DNA of 64,000 nucleotides, from assembly GCA_033675545.1 (NCBI GenBank), contig JAWDGP010005328.1, positions 1 through 64,000 of the forward strand, given 5' to 3'. The stretch is from Elysia crispata. Its lineage: Eukaryota; Mollusca; Gastropoda; Plakobranchidae. Of this stretch, positions 25,276 to 39,414 are shown one piece after another. Made by a program: the position numbers and the translations under genes. Under the pieces are notes generated by a model. The model ran no database searches and had not been told where the DNA came from. It worked only from the letters and a program-made list of their open reading frames with translations. The stretch's first letter is position 1, and each line of letters starts with the position of its first letter.

Positions 25276-26620
25276 TGAGCTATTTAGTGGTCCAGTTGGA
25301 TCTCATCCAACCAGCTCTATCTGAAGGCATGAGAATGTGTATGTGTGTGTGTTGATGGAAGGATGAGAAGGTGATAAAACAAACACTTTAAATCGACTGA
25401 AACAATGTCTAAATGGTATTTGTTGTATAAAACTCCAAGTGCCCGTCATTTGCAATGTAAAATTGTGTAAAATATGTTTTACCTTCTAAGTAAAATAGGT
25501 AGGCCTACATTAAAAAGTAAAAAATTATGCAGTTCAGTGCCCATCTTTATTCTACGGATGACAAAATTGTTTTCTATTCTAACATGCAATCTTGATGTAA
25601 AACATAACAGTGTATTAAAGTTTACAATGTAAAAAAGTATAGATAGGACATTAGTAAGGTCCCATCAAGGTAGCTATAAGTGGTTAAGATGTTATACCTT
25701 CAGGTCAACAGTATTTCATGGTGCATATTGTAATTCGCCTGTTGAAGGTGAATTATCTAAAATCAAATGCCAACCTACATAAATTTCTTATTGTCATGTT
25801 CTTGAGGAAGGTGAAGGAAACCTAAAGAATCAAATACAGGTCAAAAGTTAAAATTGATTTGGAATTTAGTGTTTAAATCAATAAATGGATTATGTTGACA
25901 CCAACAAAGACAAGTTTTGGGACCACAAAATATGTTTACTGAAATCGATTTTCTTCCGTTTTTTAATATCATGATATCAGCCTGCAGATTGCCCATATTG
26001 CCACTTTTTTTTATCTCCTAGAATTTCTAAAAGTTTAAATAGCCTTCTTTTTTCATTGGTGTTGCATATCACAAGGGACACTTTGCTTTCCTCAATCCTT
26101 AAAACTAATTTATTACATAACCTTTCTTTTATATTATCTTTTTATATTTGGCTATAAATTTTTGAGACCTTTTTCTTTAAAAGATATGGTTTTTGTAAAT
26201 GTACTCATACTTTCATTTACTTGGAAAGTTTTGATACCTTTAAGCTTGACTCATAAATATTTATAAATACTTGAGCTGGTCATGGCATATAAAATTAATA
26301 CAGTAAACCTTGCATATAACGAGATACTCGGGCCTCACAGTATTTCCTCATTGAACCCGAGGTCTTGTTGGATAAAAGGTAACTTAAAAAAAAATTTTTT
26401 TTTAATTATCTTCATGGGAGAGAACTTATCCAATACTAAGTAAAGTTTTAATGCGTCACTTCCCTTTATTGTCAAAAAATGAACGGACCTGGCTAAAGTG
26501 TTGAGGAAATGAAGTTTGTTTCGCTTTTTTTTTCTTCTAATTAATGTATTTGTTCTTTAAATCACATTAATTTTTTAAACAACTTTCTGACTCTTCCTAT
26601 CCCCCTTTTTTTTTTGCTGT

Positions 26621-26621
<1 letters not shown>

Positions 26622-26680
<59 letters not shown>
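26622..26680. repeat. (CT)n microsatellite
   Basis: A pure CT array of about 59 bp inside element C. A second CT array lies at 26785-26814. Confidence 0.97.
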
Positions 26681-26684
<4 letters not shown>

Positions 26685-26783
26685 TCATTTAAAAAAAAAA
26701 AAAAAGTTTGTTTTCTTTTTTGCTTAGCTTTTCACTTCCTCTTTATGCCTCGCTACTTTTCTCACCGTCTCTACATGTTTGTT

Positions 26784-26784
<1 letters not shown>

Positions 26785-26814
<30 letters not shown>
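26785..26814. repeat. (CT)n microsatellite
   Basis: A pure CT array of about 30 bp, also inside element C. Confidence 0.95.
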
Positions 26815-26818
<4 letters not shown>

Positions 26819-29613
26819 TAATCAGACCTACATGTATTGATCTTGCTTAAGCATGCACCCTTTCTCTCTTCGGATCTTCCTAAATCATAGATCTTGCTTC
26901 ATGACTCACACCCTGTAAACCCCCCACCCTTTTCCCTTTCCTTCACTGCCGCTCTACCCTGCGGAGTGCACCCCCCTACTCCCCCTCTCTATCTCTTCTT
27001 TTTTTTTCTGCCGCTATGCCTTGCACCTAGCAATAGGTCTGGAGTGCCCAGGTGGCTTTGTTTTCCCCATCTCCCTGTCACACTAGCCCTTCCCTTCTCT
27101 TTGATACACCTGCCCGTGTATACACACACACATCTTCAATTACACATGCCCGTGGATCTAGTTTTTATTGCCGCCTAGACAAAGAGCCTGACATGTACAA
27201 TGTAGTGTATATGGTAACTTTTAAAGTGGTTTTGCTCTTCTATTGATTGAGGCCCAATACAGCCTTGCTTCATTTCGCTTAACCTGAGGTTGGTAAATTT
27301 GACACTCGTAGGATCCAAGGTTAATTTATTGAGGCAAAGAGGAAAAAAACGGGACTTCGTCAATTCCTCATTAAGCCTCAGGTCTCGTTGGGTCCGAGCA
27401 CGTTAAATTCGAGGTTCACTGTATATTTACAATACCAACATACATGTACATGTAATGATGCATTTGATTACAAAAAGCTAAATTCTGTCTGAACTTAAAC
27501 TTTTTTATGAAAATATTATTTCTTGAACATATTTCGACACAATACATAACAGAATTTTATTGTTTAAATAAAATTGGATTTCTAAAAATATATAGATAAT
27601 ATTCATATATAATATTCAAATAAAATAAATAAACGTTTTAAAGCATTCAACTAAGTATTTATATAAATATATTTATACATATATATATATATATATATTT
27701 CTTATGTTTGGGAAGCTAAAATTACTATTGCAAAGAGAAGTAAATAATGAAATAAATACATATATATCAACAAATCAATGAAACCTTAGCAAAATGCCAC
27801 TCCTAAAGAATGCTATACAATTACATCCATCCTTGTGACATAGCTTTTATAGTATGTCAAGTTATTTTGCTTCAAATGTGAGTGAGTAAAACAGAAAGCT
27901 AGCTGCTGCCACTCATAAAACAAAAAATCATTTTCCAAGACTGGGTTTGGAATAATGAAAAAAAAAAAAAAAAAAGATTTACATGTAGCATGTTTTGAAA
28001 AATTAAAGTTGCAGTTGATGTTCTATCTTTATTGTTGTCAGTGAGCATTTGTGTTGTAATTTTTAACGCACATATATACTTTTATGAACAGTAAAAAATA
28101 AAATACTGGCAGAGATATGTCATGATTTTTAAAGAAAATTATAATAATTATTTATTTTGAAGTAATATGTACCTTTTTAGATTACCCGTTAGCATAAGAG
28201 GAGTTGAAAAAAAACATGAACCCAAAATACATGCTTAAACTACTTAAAGCAATATCAATTAGTTGTCGCAAAAATCAGCAACAGCACCAGAGACTGGTTT
28301 ATATTTTGACTAATTAATGTCAATATATTCTAATAATAAGAAAAACAAATAACAATGGAGATATCTAAATGCTTTTCTTTTCATAATATTTATGTAAGTC
28401 TTTCAGCTTACATGAGGTTGATCCATTACCTCATAGTTGCTCAATGACAGAGCTTGCAAGGTTTGTTGCGACTCTGCTTTTCTCTGCATACATACAATAA
28501 ACCTAAGATATTCTCTCTATGCAAAAATTTCCCCAAGTTATTATTCATTTTATGAATAAGCACAAAAGTACAAGTAGCTCCAAGCCCACGGTGTATGCTT
28601 CTTGCGCATAAGTTATAAATTTAAGCAAATTGTTGTTCATTTTTTTATACAATCAAGGATAGAGTTATTTTTATAATGTATAGGATCATATTCACAGGAA
28701 GAAAATGGCTTGTTTTAAGATGAGAAAAACAATCAATGAATCATAAACTTCTTTAAAAACTAATATGAACAATTTTGTCGACCTTGATATAGATTATTTT
28801 GACTTTTCTTTCGCGATTCAAATGATAAAATTAAAATTCACTTCAAAAGATAATCTGTATCCATTTCAGTGAGTTCAGGAATGATTTGAATCAACCACCT
28901 ACTTTGCCTGTCCCCAAAATTGTCCAAAAACATATTTGACAGAACTGCCTGATATCACTTGCTCGATACCCTGTCTCATTTGGACCTCAATAAAGTGACA
29001 TGTGAATTTGATCTGCATGAAAAGGTGATCCAAAATAAGATAGCATAGAAATAAAAGATGAGGGCAGTCCATTAAGTACATCAATGGATTAGATTGTTGA
29101 AGCAGGCCTAGTTCAACCAAATTAGACCTAATTAGATTTGATCTGTGTCAAGGCATAAATTCAGATGAAAAAAGATGGACAGTAGAAGTTGAGATGTTTA
29201 TCATATCTATTTGGTAAATCTTATGTATGTGGAAGGTGATAATTGAACAATGATCGCTGTATCAGTCCATGTTGGAATAAAACATTAAAAGGTGTTTTCG
29301 TCCAAATTAGCAGTTTCTGTCTCTTTGAAATATTCCCAAAAGTTAGACGGCAATTGCAATACATAGGTGGAATTAAATATCTTAATTAAAACGAAAGAGT
29401 TAAGCTCATTAACTTGGGAGGGTCAAAAAAAAAAACCTCAAGGGTGGGTCTCAACAGAGGTAACGGTCATACAGTAACCTATGGAATGAAAATCTCAACT
29501 GCATATGAAATTATGATATATATATAGCATTGACCAATTATCTAATTAATGTTGTTTAATATTGACATGGAAAAAATGAGGAAAAATGTAGTTTTCAATT
29601 AAGTCTCGAGTCC

Positions 29614-32600
29614 TCATCTTGAAAATCCAGCCAACAGTGCACCAGCTGTCATTACAAGGAAGCCAGAAACAAGAATAAGAATGTTGCGGATACCCTAAAA
29701 AAGAGACAAATTTTTATCTTTTAGTATGAGTATGGTGGGAATGAATTTTAATCATAGCGCGTACTTATTTTCTAAAGTATGATAAAAATACAGCATGTCA
29801 CTGAAAGGGGTAAATAACTTGCTAAGCAAAAAAATAGAGAGAACTCTTGTTTCAACAGATTCCTAAGAATTACAGCCTTGTTGTGATGCTGGGAATGGTT
29901 TTAGACATGTAGAAATAAGGGCTGAAATTCAGGAATGCTTCCAATTTTTGTGTTTTAAGTCCCTAAAACTGCCTTATACCCTTAAAGTAAAAATTTGAAA
30001 GAATGCAGAAAGCACAATTTTAGATATAGTCAAAAGTTAAATATACAAAAGGAGCAGGTGAAAAAAAGTATGAGAACAAGAATGAGATTTTGTCACATTT
30101 CAAGACAAACAAAATAACCCATTAAATCTTGATTTGTATACAGTGGAACACGGATTCCTCGAATTCATTGGCAAATTTTTATATGTTCGAAGAAGCCGTG
30201 TTTGAACAAATCTATTTTCAGCACTCTGACCCCCTGGATTTTTGTTTAAAGGAATATTTTGAAGTATTTTAACAACCTATATAGGCTTCATGTTTTCTTG
30301 GCTACTTCCATAGAATACCGTGCATTACGGAGATACCCAATTTGTCGTATTTTCCCTACTTTTAGTACTTGAAATAGAGGATGAAAGACATACCTCCGAA
30401 CAACCCGATCGGTCACTCCCAACTTGTTTGATGTAAAGATTTGTCTCCACACCCCAGCCCTTATCTGATCTCAAACTCTTGATGCTAGATCTAGATCTAG
30501 CTCTAGGTCTATATTACGATCTCGGTCACAAATTTCTTTCTGGCTACGCGTACATTCAGTTTTAAGTCGACATTCAAATGCTTGTTCCTAAATAATCTTT
30601 AACCCAGACAAGGGTTGTCTGTCAAGGCAGAGCTAGACCTAATCCCACCAAAGGACCCGACAAAGGTTGAACCTGAAGCTCACTATTATCAGTCCAACAT
30701 TCTACCTTTTGAGCTATTGAGTGTCCTATACGTCAATAAAGAGATCTTGCCTGCCAGCTTTTTATCACCCATGTACTGACTGATTAATCAAGGGGTAGGT
30801 CCAGACAGATTTACCTGTCATCATTACTCATGTTTTGAGCACATGGAACAAGCAAATTGTAGTTAAATTCGGCCCCTTTGAAGTCTTAGCAACAGGTAGA
30901 CTTAGCACAGGCGTAGATAGACAACTGGTGCCGGGTGGGGCAGGAAAAAGGGTTCTCTCTCCTAGGCTATTTGACCACACATTATTTCTACACAGTGAAA
31001 GGGAGGAGTAAGGCGTGCTTTTTTGAAGAATAACAACAGCTGTGTAGAGCACTTGACTGAAATTTAAGATCTGCGAATGTAATGAAAGTCACGATCTGTC
31101 AAATTTCTTAAGAGAACATTTTTTTTCTCTAATTTTGGGCTGACTGTTCCAAGAAAACGTAAACGTAGAAACATGAAGAGAATAAAGAGAGAATCAGAAG
31201 TGGAGAATGGATGATTTCGAGGAATCCGTGTTCGGCTTTATCGTGTTCTACTGTATGTGCACAATTCTACATAATCTACTTACCCGAACTTCCCTAAAAA
31301 CACACACTCCCCAAAAAAGAGAGGCAATGGCACTAGGTCCTGTGCTGACAATGGGAAAGGATACTGACTCAGATAGTTCAGCATTGGCCACAAACCAACA
31401 TGCAGTTGCGATAGCCCAAAGTATACCTGATAGGACACCAGGTAGGATGACCTGTGGATAAATCTGGGGAGAGTACGAGTTTCTCTTCAGTTTTTTTTTC
31501 AGCTTTCTTTGCAGTCAAAGCCATTGCAACTGCCAACTCAACTGTGCCTCATAAAATCTTTGAAGTCCATTCCAACAAATATTTTGACTGAGTTAACAAA
31601 AATATTCCACCTTGATATTTTTCCCTTCTTTTTCTTTCATGACAGGTACCCGATATTTAAAAAATCAGAAATGATAGCTAAATGACGCTGATGAAAACTG
31701 AAAAAGTTACGCAGGCCACATATATATGAGAAGCATGATAGGTCAGTAGATTGAAAGTTCAAATGAGAATAAGATTATGAAGATTTGATCCATTGCTGGG
31801 TTATCTGATAGTGAGGTCAGAATTCTAGGTTTGAAGTGAAAGAAAGCCACTTTCTTGACAAAATAATTCATGAAATTAGGGGAGAGGAAACTAATCTAAG
31901 ATTGCTAGTGACAATTATTTCTTACTGATTTCAACCTTAAACTGAACTTATACCTAGAGCTTACTGGAAAAGTGGGGGTAGAAAGGAGAAGCCTAGACAT
32001 GCAAAAGATAGAAAAAGAGATTGTGCTGAGGTGGAGAAAAGGGCAGGGAGAAGATGAAGTGTAAAAGAAATATATGAAGGAGAAGAATGGCTGTACTATG
32101 AACAAAAGGTGAGAGAAGGGAGTAACAGTGAGGGGGGTGGGGGGAGATAAAAGGGATTAGAACTAGAAAAGGCAAATCTTTCTTTTGGTTTGGTCCATTA
32201 GTGACCTCAGAGAGAAAATATCTTTTGGAAACATAATAATCCCTTAAATGTCAAAACGGATATGAATGATCCAGAGTTTAAATTTTTTGCTAACTTTTTT
32301 ATGCATTTTCATTTGAGTCTCTAATTTCTATAAAGATCACAACAAATATGAGAAGTATGCATATTAAATTTATTGAAATCGCCTTAGAAGGTCAAAAAGC
32401 TTCTTTGAATATCAAAATTACTCATAGAATTCAAGCAATCCAAGGCTAACTGTATTCATCTCATGAAAAAAAAAACCCATAAAAATTCTTATTTATCTTA
32501 AAAATTTAACTTTTTAGGCACCCCTTCTATCATAACTTTATAAAAATAGATGCTATTATCATCTACAAAATCATGAGCTTGGATAAATTAGATCTAAATA

Positions 32601-35097
32601 TCTATGTGTACCTTGGGTGAGTTCTTCTTCATCAAACAGTAGATGTAAAAGTATATAGCACTGGCTAAATAGATGCCACAATATTGAGCAAAAACATAAT
32701 CCAATCCTGTGGATATAAACAAACTTCATTTACTTTTAATATCAAAAGCAATATTTGCTAACTAGAAAAGAAAAGGTAGACACAATTGAAAAGTCAGTTT
32801 CTAGAGAAAGTTTTTTTTAAAGAAGTAAGGTAATAATCAAACAAAGGGAAATAATATCAAAACCATAGCAATAAATTCTTTTAATTTTGAGAGTGAAATC
32901 ATTATATTATAATTATATTCTTATGTCTGGCATATAATTTTTTATGTAAAATTAACAATGAATGAGAAATCTGACTTACCATTTTTAGTGGCACCTTGGT
33001 GGCTGTAGTTGTCTTGAACATAGATTGATGGGACAAAGTTCAAACCATAACATATTCCTGAGAAAAGACACAGCACAAGCCCTCTGTGGAGTAAAAAAAT
33101 TTTGGTCACAACACAGAGGTGATAGATAACTATTTTTTTTTCCAGCGCCAGAATGGCAAAGATCAAGTAATCAACCTATTATCTGAAAAAGCATCAGGTT
33201 GCATGCTTGTGTCTTTTTTTTAGTTTCTTTTTAAATCATTAGCGACAATACCCAGGCATGTCTCTGGTTCTTGATCAGGTATCATTACTAGCTTTCATGC
33301 AAGGTTTGCAGTATGAAGAATGATGCTCTTTGAGTTACACAAATTAAAGTCTAACATCCTTAGCTAAGAGGATTTGATCTAAAAATATTTTGTCTTAACG
33401 GAAAAGAGAAGGTAAAATGGTTACAATTTTCCTCTTTAGAGGCTGCAGACTCAAAAGACATGCCTTATAATACCCAAAAGCAAATACATTTCACATTTCA
33501 GAGCAAAATAGTACAGCTACCTCTTTGGCTCTGATTATTAACATTCCATAAATATCTTTCTCTGCTTTTAGACGGATACCCCTTTTCCAAAGGTTGGACT
33601 GAGTTGTGCTTTGTCACAACATTTATGACAAGAGCTATGGTTGGGATTAAACCAGGAAAAATCAGGTCTTTCTCCCATGCATCAACACTGTGCTGTGTTG
33701 CTCCAATGTTTTAATAACCTAAAATTCCAAGCCGTCGTGGTATCAAGCTAATCTACACATCAAAGTTTTCCATCTGACAACTCAGCTAGATCTTGCGGTA
33801 ATGAAGATCTTAATGTTCATGAATACCAATTAGTGTGCACTCAAACTTTTTTCAGGCTAAGTCTCCACTGAGTTTACATTTCAAATTTGTAAAGGCTGGT
33901 TTGAAGACATGATGTTTGTCCTTTTTTTGGAAAGTGATTATCACTAGGCTTTTTTAAGAGGGCATTATGTCAGTATCATATATAAGAACAATATCAGATC
34001 AGCCAAACTGAGCCAATTTTGTTCACACCTATGAAGAAAGTAGTGAGTCATCACTAAGAAACACTCACGTTAACTTTTTGGTTGTGGGTGGAAAATCTTC
34101 AAAGAACAATCTGTCATCATGCAAAACACTGTGAGACAAGCTCTCCTCCTCGCTATTTGAATTTCTGTCTTGAATCTACAAAAAAAAAGACAAAAAATAA
34201 ACCATTTGATATGTGTCATTTTGTGTTTTGCAAGAAAACAGTCATAAGGAAAAGTATTTTTTTACCAAACAGTCCCTAACATTTTGTAAATTTTATAGTT
34301 CATTGTATTTGCTGCGCATTGATTAAACAAAAATAAATTAGAATTCTAGAAGCTTGTTCTAGGGAAATATGCACTTATTGACGAAGGGTTGCAAAATAAA
34401 TTTTCTTTTTTTTTTTCGCACATCGGTGGTGACTTTGTTAGCCTAGGAGTATTTACTTGTTTAAAAATACATGTACTTACAATGGAAATGTTTGTCTAAA
34501 ATTTTCAGTATTTCTTAAAAATTTATTTCGGAAGCTGTGAGTAACACTAGCAAAATTCCTTTTCATTGTTGCCTTGTCTTCTGAAATAAGCTGAATTACA
34601 TAAGAGAAAATGGTTTTATCATATGCATTATCTTTAAAAGTCATTTTTAAGCGATCCTTAGAATTGGACTGTTTCATTTTAGGAAGTAATTGAATATAAT
34701 TTTCTATAATAATCGTTATCTGTGCTCTTAAATAATATTTTATCATAATTATTTTCTCATGACATTTACAATTCTCTTCAAAGAATAAGATTTAAGTAAC
34801 TATCTGATATTTAAGAATTACTATTTGCAACTGTGATAATATTAGCAAAGTTCAAAAACAAATTTTAATTATTTGATTCTACACTTAGATATCTTTGAGA
34901 AATGAAAGTCAGATTATATGCAGGTATAATTTGATACTGAACCTTCGACATAAGAAGCAAAGAAAAGCTAGAAGTTCAGAAGGTAAATATTGGATAGGAG
35001 AAAAGAGAGAGGTGATGGAGGAGAGGCGGTGAGTGGCAAACAGACAGAGACATAGAATGACTAGAAATACAGAGACAGAGGCGGAGAGAGAGGAGGG

Positions 35098-35188
<91 letters not shown>

Positions 35189-38100
35189 GGAGAGGAATAT
35201 TGGCTTCACATCAATAGCTTGATTAAAGACTCTTTGGGGAATAGGGGATTAGTTAAAAAAATTTTTTTGAAGGATGTACACATAAATTCAAACACACAAT
35301 CTTTTCCTTTGAACCTGCAGAAATTTATTTTGGATCTCGGAATGTTACTGATTTAAAATTGGCAGAAACAGGTGAAGAAGAGAGTATTTTTGAACTGACG
35401 TAATTAGAAACCAATTCTTTTAAATACAACAGCTCATCTATGAGTCTTAATGATTCTCTCATGAGTTAAGTCTAAGATAATGTCATCTCAGAATTATACT
35501 ACAATGTTATCTTTTCTAAAATTAAAAACTAGATTAGTGATTTAATATCTTTTTTTTTATTATTTCTGCATTTTTTTCTGTGGCAATTAGTAAATCCAAA
35601 CACATTGAGGGTAATTGCTAATCTCATACACTTTAAGGATTGAAAAAAAAAAAAAACATTAAAAGGCGCATCTTAATGAGATGAAAATATGTTTGGAAGT
35701 GTATATTTTTTTCCAAAGTCGCACGAACAGTTAGAATGCAATGCTCATAAACATTTAAGTTTGCCATACTATTTTACTGAATGAGCATGAAAACATTCTG
35801 AAGCATTAGTAAAAAAAGAGGACAAAAAATGTCTCATTTGGTTTGCAGACACATGTATATCTAAGCAGCCATATTCAAATATTGATGACACAAGAAACAA
35901 TTTAGTTATGTTGTCATAAAAATTTTTGTATTATCATTTGATATTCACAAAAAATATACCTTATGTTGAAACTTGAATGCTAAATAAGTAGCTAAAGTTG
36001 AATGAATAGAGTCAAGGAGGTATAGAGAAGCAGAGGGAAAAAAAAAGAAAAACAAAATAATTTGCTTGGAAGACACATCATACCTCAAAATTTAAATCTA
36101 AGACAGACAGAAAGAACAAGGAAAGTTGGAAAATAAATTGAGCAGCATTTGGTATGAACATGTTTTTTGTTTAAAAAAGACAGGCTTTAAAATCTTACTC
36201 CTGTGCTTTTAATGCTTTCTACCAAATGAGAAAGTCGTGGGTAATTTCCTTCTGTTGATGACTCTTTGTGGATATTTTTTAGATTGGCTTACAATTTAAT
36301 AAGTAAAATTCCATCATCTTTTATTTTAAAAATTTTTTATTACTGTACAGGAAAATGTGAAATTCTTAGAAAAATTTTATCAATCAGAAAAGAGAGTCAA
36401 AAGCAATCTTTATTTATCTTTAATGAACAGCGAGTCTTAATTGATTTCACATATGGTTTGATTTCAAAATATGGTTGGAAAATATTTCCTTGAATGCAAT
36501 GAAATAAATGAAAATTATTCTTTCTTACTCTGCATTTGATACTTAATCAGAGGACTGCCATCATTGGAAAAATATGATTTTATTGCCTTTTATTGCACAA
36601 CTATCTGAATTATTTCAATGGTGAAATTTAAAAGTAACTCTAAAACTCAGATTCAGTGATATAAAATACTTTGAAAAAAGATAAGGTAATGTGGATGAGT
36701 GTAAGAATTTTGTTTCGTAGGTTTTTGTATAGTTGAAAAAAATAACTCACTGGCCCTTTTTTAAACACAAGCACCTCTTGACTGCCAGTGAATTGTGAGA
36801 AAGCATCTTCCCTATTCCTTTGTGGGTGGTTAATTGAGCGATTCTATTAAAATAAATAAAGAAGACAGAAATGGAAACATGGCATAGGTTTCCCAAAAAC
36901 AATGTCTAGTTTAAATTCAAGCAGATTTTCAATCCACTCTCCCAAAGCACTCAAAAAGATCCAAACCTTGACTGGAAACAGTGTTCCTGAAGAGAAGGAT
37001 TTTTATCAGAATTTAAATGTTACAACCGTCTTATTATCTGTAACTATCCAATTTTGGTCAACGTTTCCGCAAAATTGCCTTTACATTTTAATCTTACCAT
37101 AAAGTTATATTTTTTCTTCTTAAATCAGTATAAATGCAAACAGAAAAATATGAAATTTGAAACCATGAATGAGGTGGATAAATATTTTGTTCAAGTTTAA
37201 AATTCTGCTTGACTTCCATTTCCATTGACTTTCTAAGCGTAGATCCTAATAATGAAGTAAAGCTGGAAATGAATGAAAATTAATTCATTTACCCTAGCAT
37301 CAAAATAACATTTCAAAAATATATTCTGCACCTTTTTGTAATCAAGAAATATTAATTTTCTTCACAGGTGCTTCAATGCATTGGGAAAATTCAATTCATT
37401 CTTTTGAGAACAACAGAATATCATAATGTTACTCTATTAAATGTTGGATGGTAAGAGTTAAAAATTTCTTGCACTGCCTGCCATTGTGCAATTATTTTAC
37501 TAAAAGAAAAAAAGAAAAATGTATGCTAATTGCTCACATTACAAGAGATATTATTTGGAAAGAATTTTAAACAACAAATAGGATTGAACTAGTTACATGC
37601 AAGCTTATATTAGAGCAAGATGGTTAAATCTTGAAAGATGTAATACCAAATCCTTTATTTCAATGTACATTATTAGTTTGTAGATGCTTGTACGATACAA
37701 AACGATATCATAGGTCTGCAACAACTTATGAATGTGCATCCAGTTTTCCTGTGTAAAATTCAATTGTAGTTGATACTATTTGGCCCAAGGACAATCCAAA
37801 TACATGCATCCAATCACTGGGTGAAAAACTTGTGAGAGATATATACCCCAAAGCTGTTTTTTCTACATTCGTGCATTCTGTGTGATTGATTTCATAATTG
37901 TTACACTTAGTTTGAAGCAAATGGAACAAATAATTTTAGACAAAACTTAATGATTATCTGATCCCTTGATAGACAGTATAAAATTGTCGTTTGTAATAAA
38001 TGAAATCAGATATTAATCACTCTGTTTTAAAAAATTGTTTTACTTTTTTTTTGAATTATAACTTCCAATGATGTTTGAGGAGGGCTAATTATAAGGGTTG

Positions 38101-39353
38101 AATTGACGAACTATGACAAAGTTGATGGATTACTCTATTAACTCCTCATGGCAAATTATCATTGGCAAACGATGATCTTACAGCTTACATGAACAAGGAC
38201 TAGAAAAGAAGAAAAGGAGTTGGAAAGAAGCGTTAGTAAGAGGTCTTCAAATTCAATACAAATTTGTTCCATAACAGAATGAAGCAGTAAATGAGATCAA
38301 GGAAAGACAAATCTTTTATTAAAGTGTGTTTTAAGAAGCCGTTCCATCCAAATAAATGATGTAATGATTTGCAGACAAGAGAAGGCAATAGACAAAAAGA
38401 AGTAAAGAAGAGGGTAACAGACATAGAAAACTAAATGATGAGAGGCAACGAAGTAGATAAAAGTAAGAACTATGTTTAAAGCAATGCATTAAGACCAGAA
38501 GGGTCAATAATATAAAAACTACAGAAAAAAGAGGATAAAAAAGGCAAACAAAGAAGGCAAAAGTAGGGTAAAAGTGAAGTGGTTAAAGAAACACACAAAA
38601 AGAAAAGGAAATCAAACAAAAAATTTTTAAAAAATATTAATGCACCAAAAGAAGAAAGCCGAAAAGAATAAATTCCTGAAAGGTTACACACAGGTTAAAA
38701 AGATAAACATAATTGTTAAACTGGCATAAGAGTTGGACATGATTTTTAAACTGGCATAAAAGATCTGTTATCTTATCTGGCACTTAAAACAATGCTGCAT
38801 CTTACATTGACCTCGGGTAAGAGCGGAGCCACTTCTGGTGCTACTACTTCAACCTCCTGATCTGTAGGCTTAGCTGAACTAATTTCATCCTTCACCAGGA
38901 CATAGAGAAGGATGCTGCAGGCTGCTAGCACAACCCCACCATAGTTGAGGCCTACATGACTAATGCTGTCTCTGTCAGTACCGAACCAGCCAAATCTAAA
39001 TAAAGGCGAAAAAAGGTGGATTGAGAAGGTTCGAAGGAGAGGAAAGGAGAGACTTGAGTTTACTTTATCCTGAGATAATTACGTCTTCAAGATTTTTGAG
39101 TCAAAGCAGACTTCAGAATTTTTTTTTTTTATCATTCTTTCTCCTTTCTTTTCTTACATCTTGTGTTTTTTTTTGTTGTTTGTTTGTCGTTTTTATGTCC
39201 TTTTTTCTTTTATAATAGTCATATGTATGAAAATGTTTTAATTGATAAATACATAAAAATCTATAAATATAATGTTCATAAAGAGTATAAAGAGGTCGAC
39301 ATGTATATCAATGAGCTATGATATTACTAGTAGCTTTTGGAATTTAAAACCTT

Positions 39354-39414
<61 letters not shown>

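Larger units (their letters stand above)
26301..27421. mobile_element. Non-autonomous TIR element C (pogo-like, 1121 bp)
   Basis: The left end is TA then CAGTAAACCTTGCATATAAC. The right end in reverse complement is CAGTGAACCTCGAATTTAAC followed by TA. Seventeen of 21 bases match, and both sides continue with related blocks (left CCCGAGGTCTTGTTGG; right, in reverse complement, CCCAACGAGACCTGAGG). No transposase is visible. The centre holds two CT arrays and C-rich filler. Confidence 0.78.
23793..29613. other. NUDCD2/TMEM144 tail-to-tail spacer
   Basis: The two genes converge here, so the spacer holds both 3' UTRs. It contains the NUDCD2 poly(A) signal, a possible tRNA-like relic at 25206-25275 and MITE-like element C (26301-27421). 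The rest is AT-rich and without recognisable genes; the open frames are short and low-complexity. Confidence 0.65.

Noticed and set aside
33620..33720. tRNA-like sequence on the minus strand (B-box-like GGTTTAATCCC near 33650)
   Set aside because: The A-box region is unconvincing and stems do not pair. Not distinguishable from chance without a scan.
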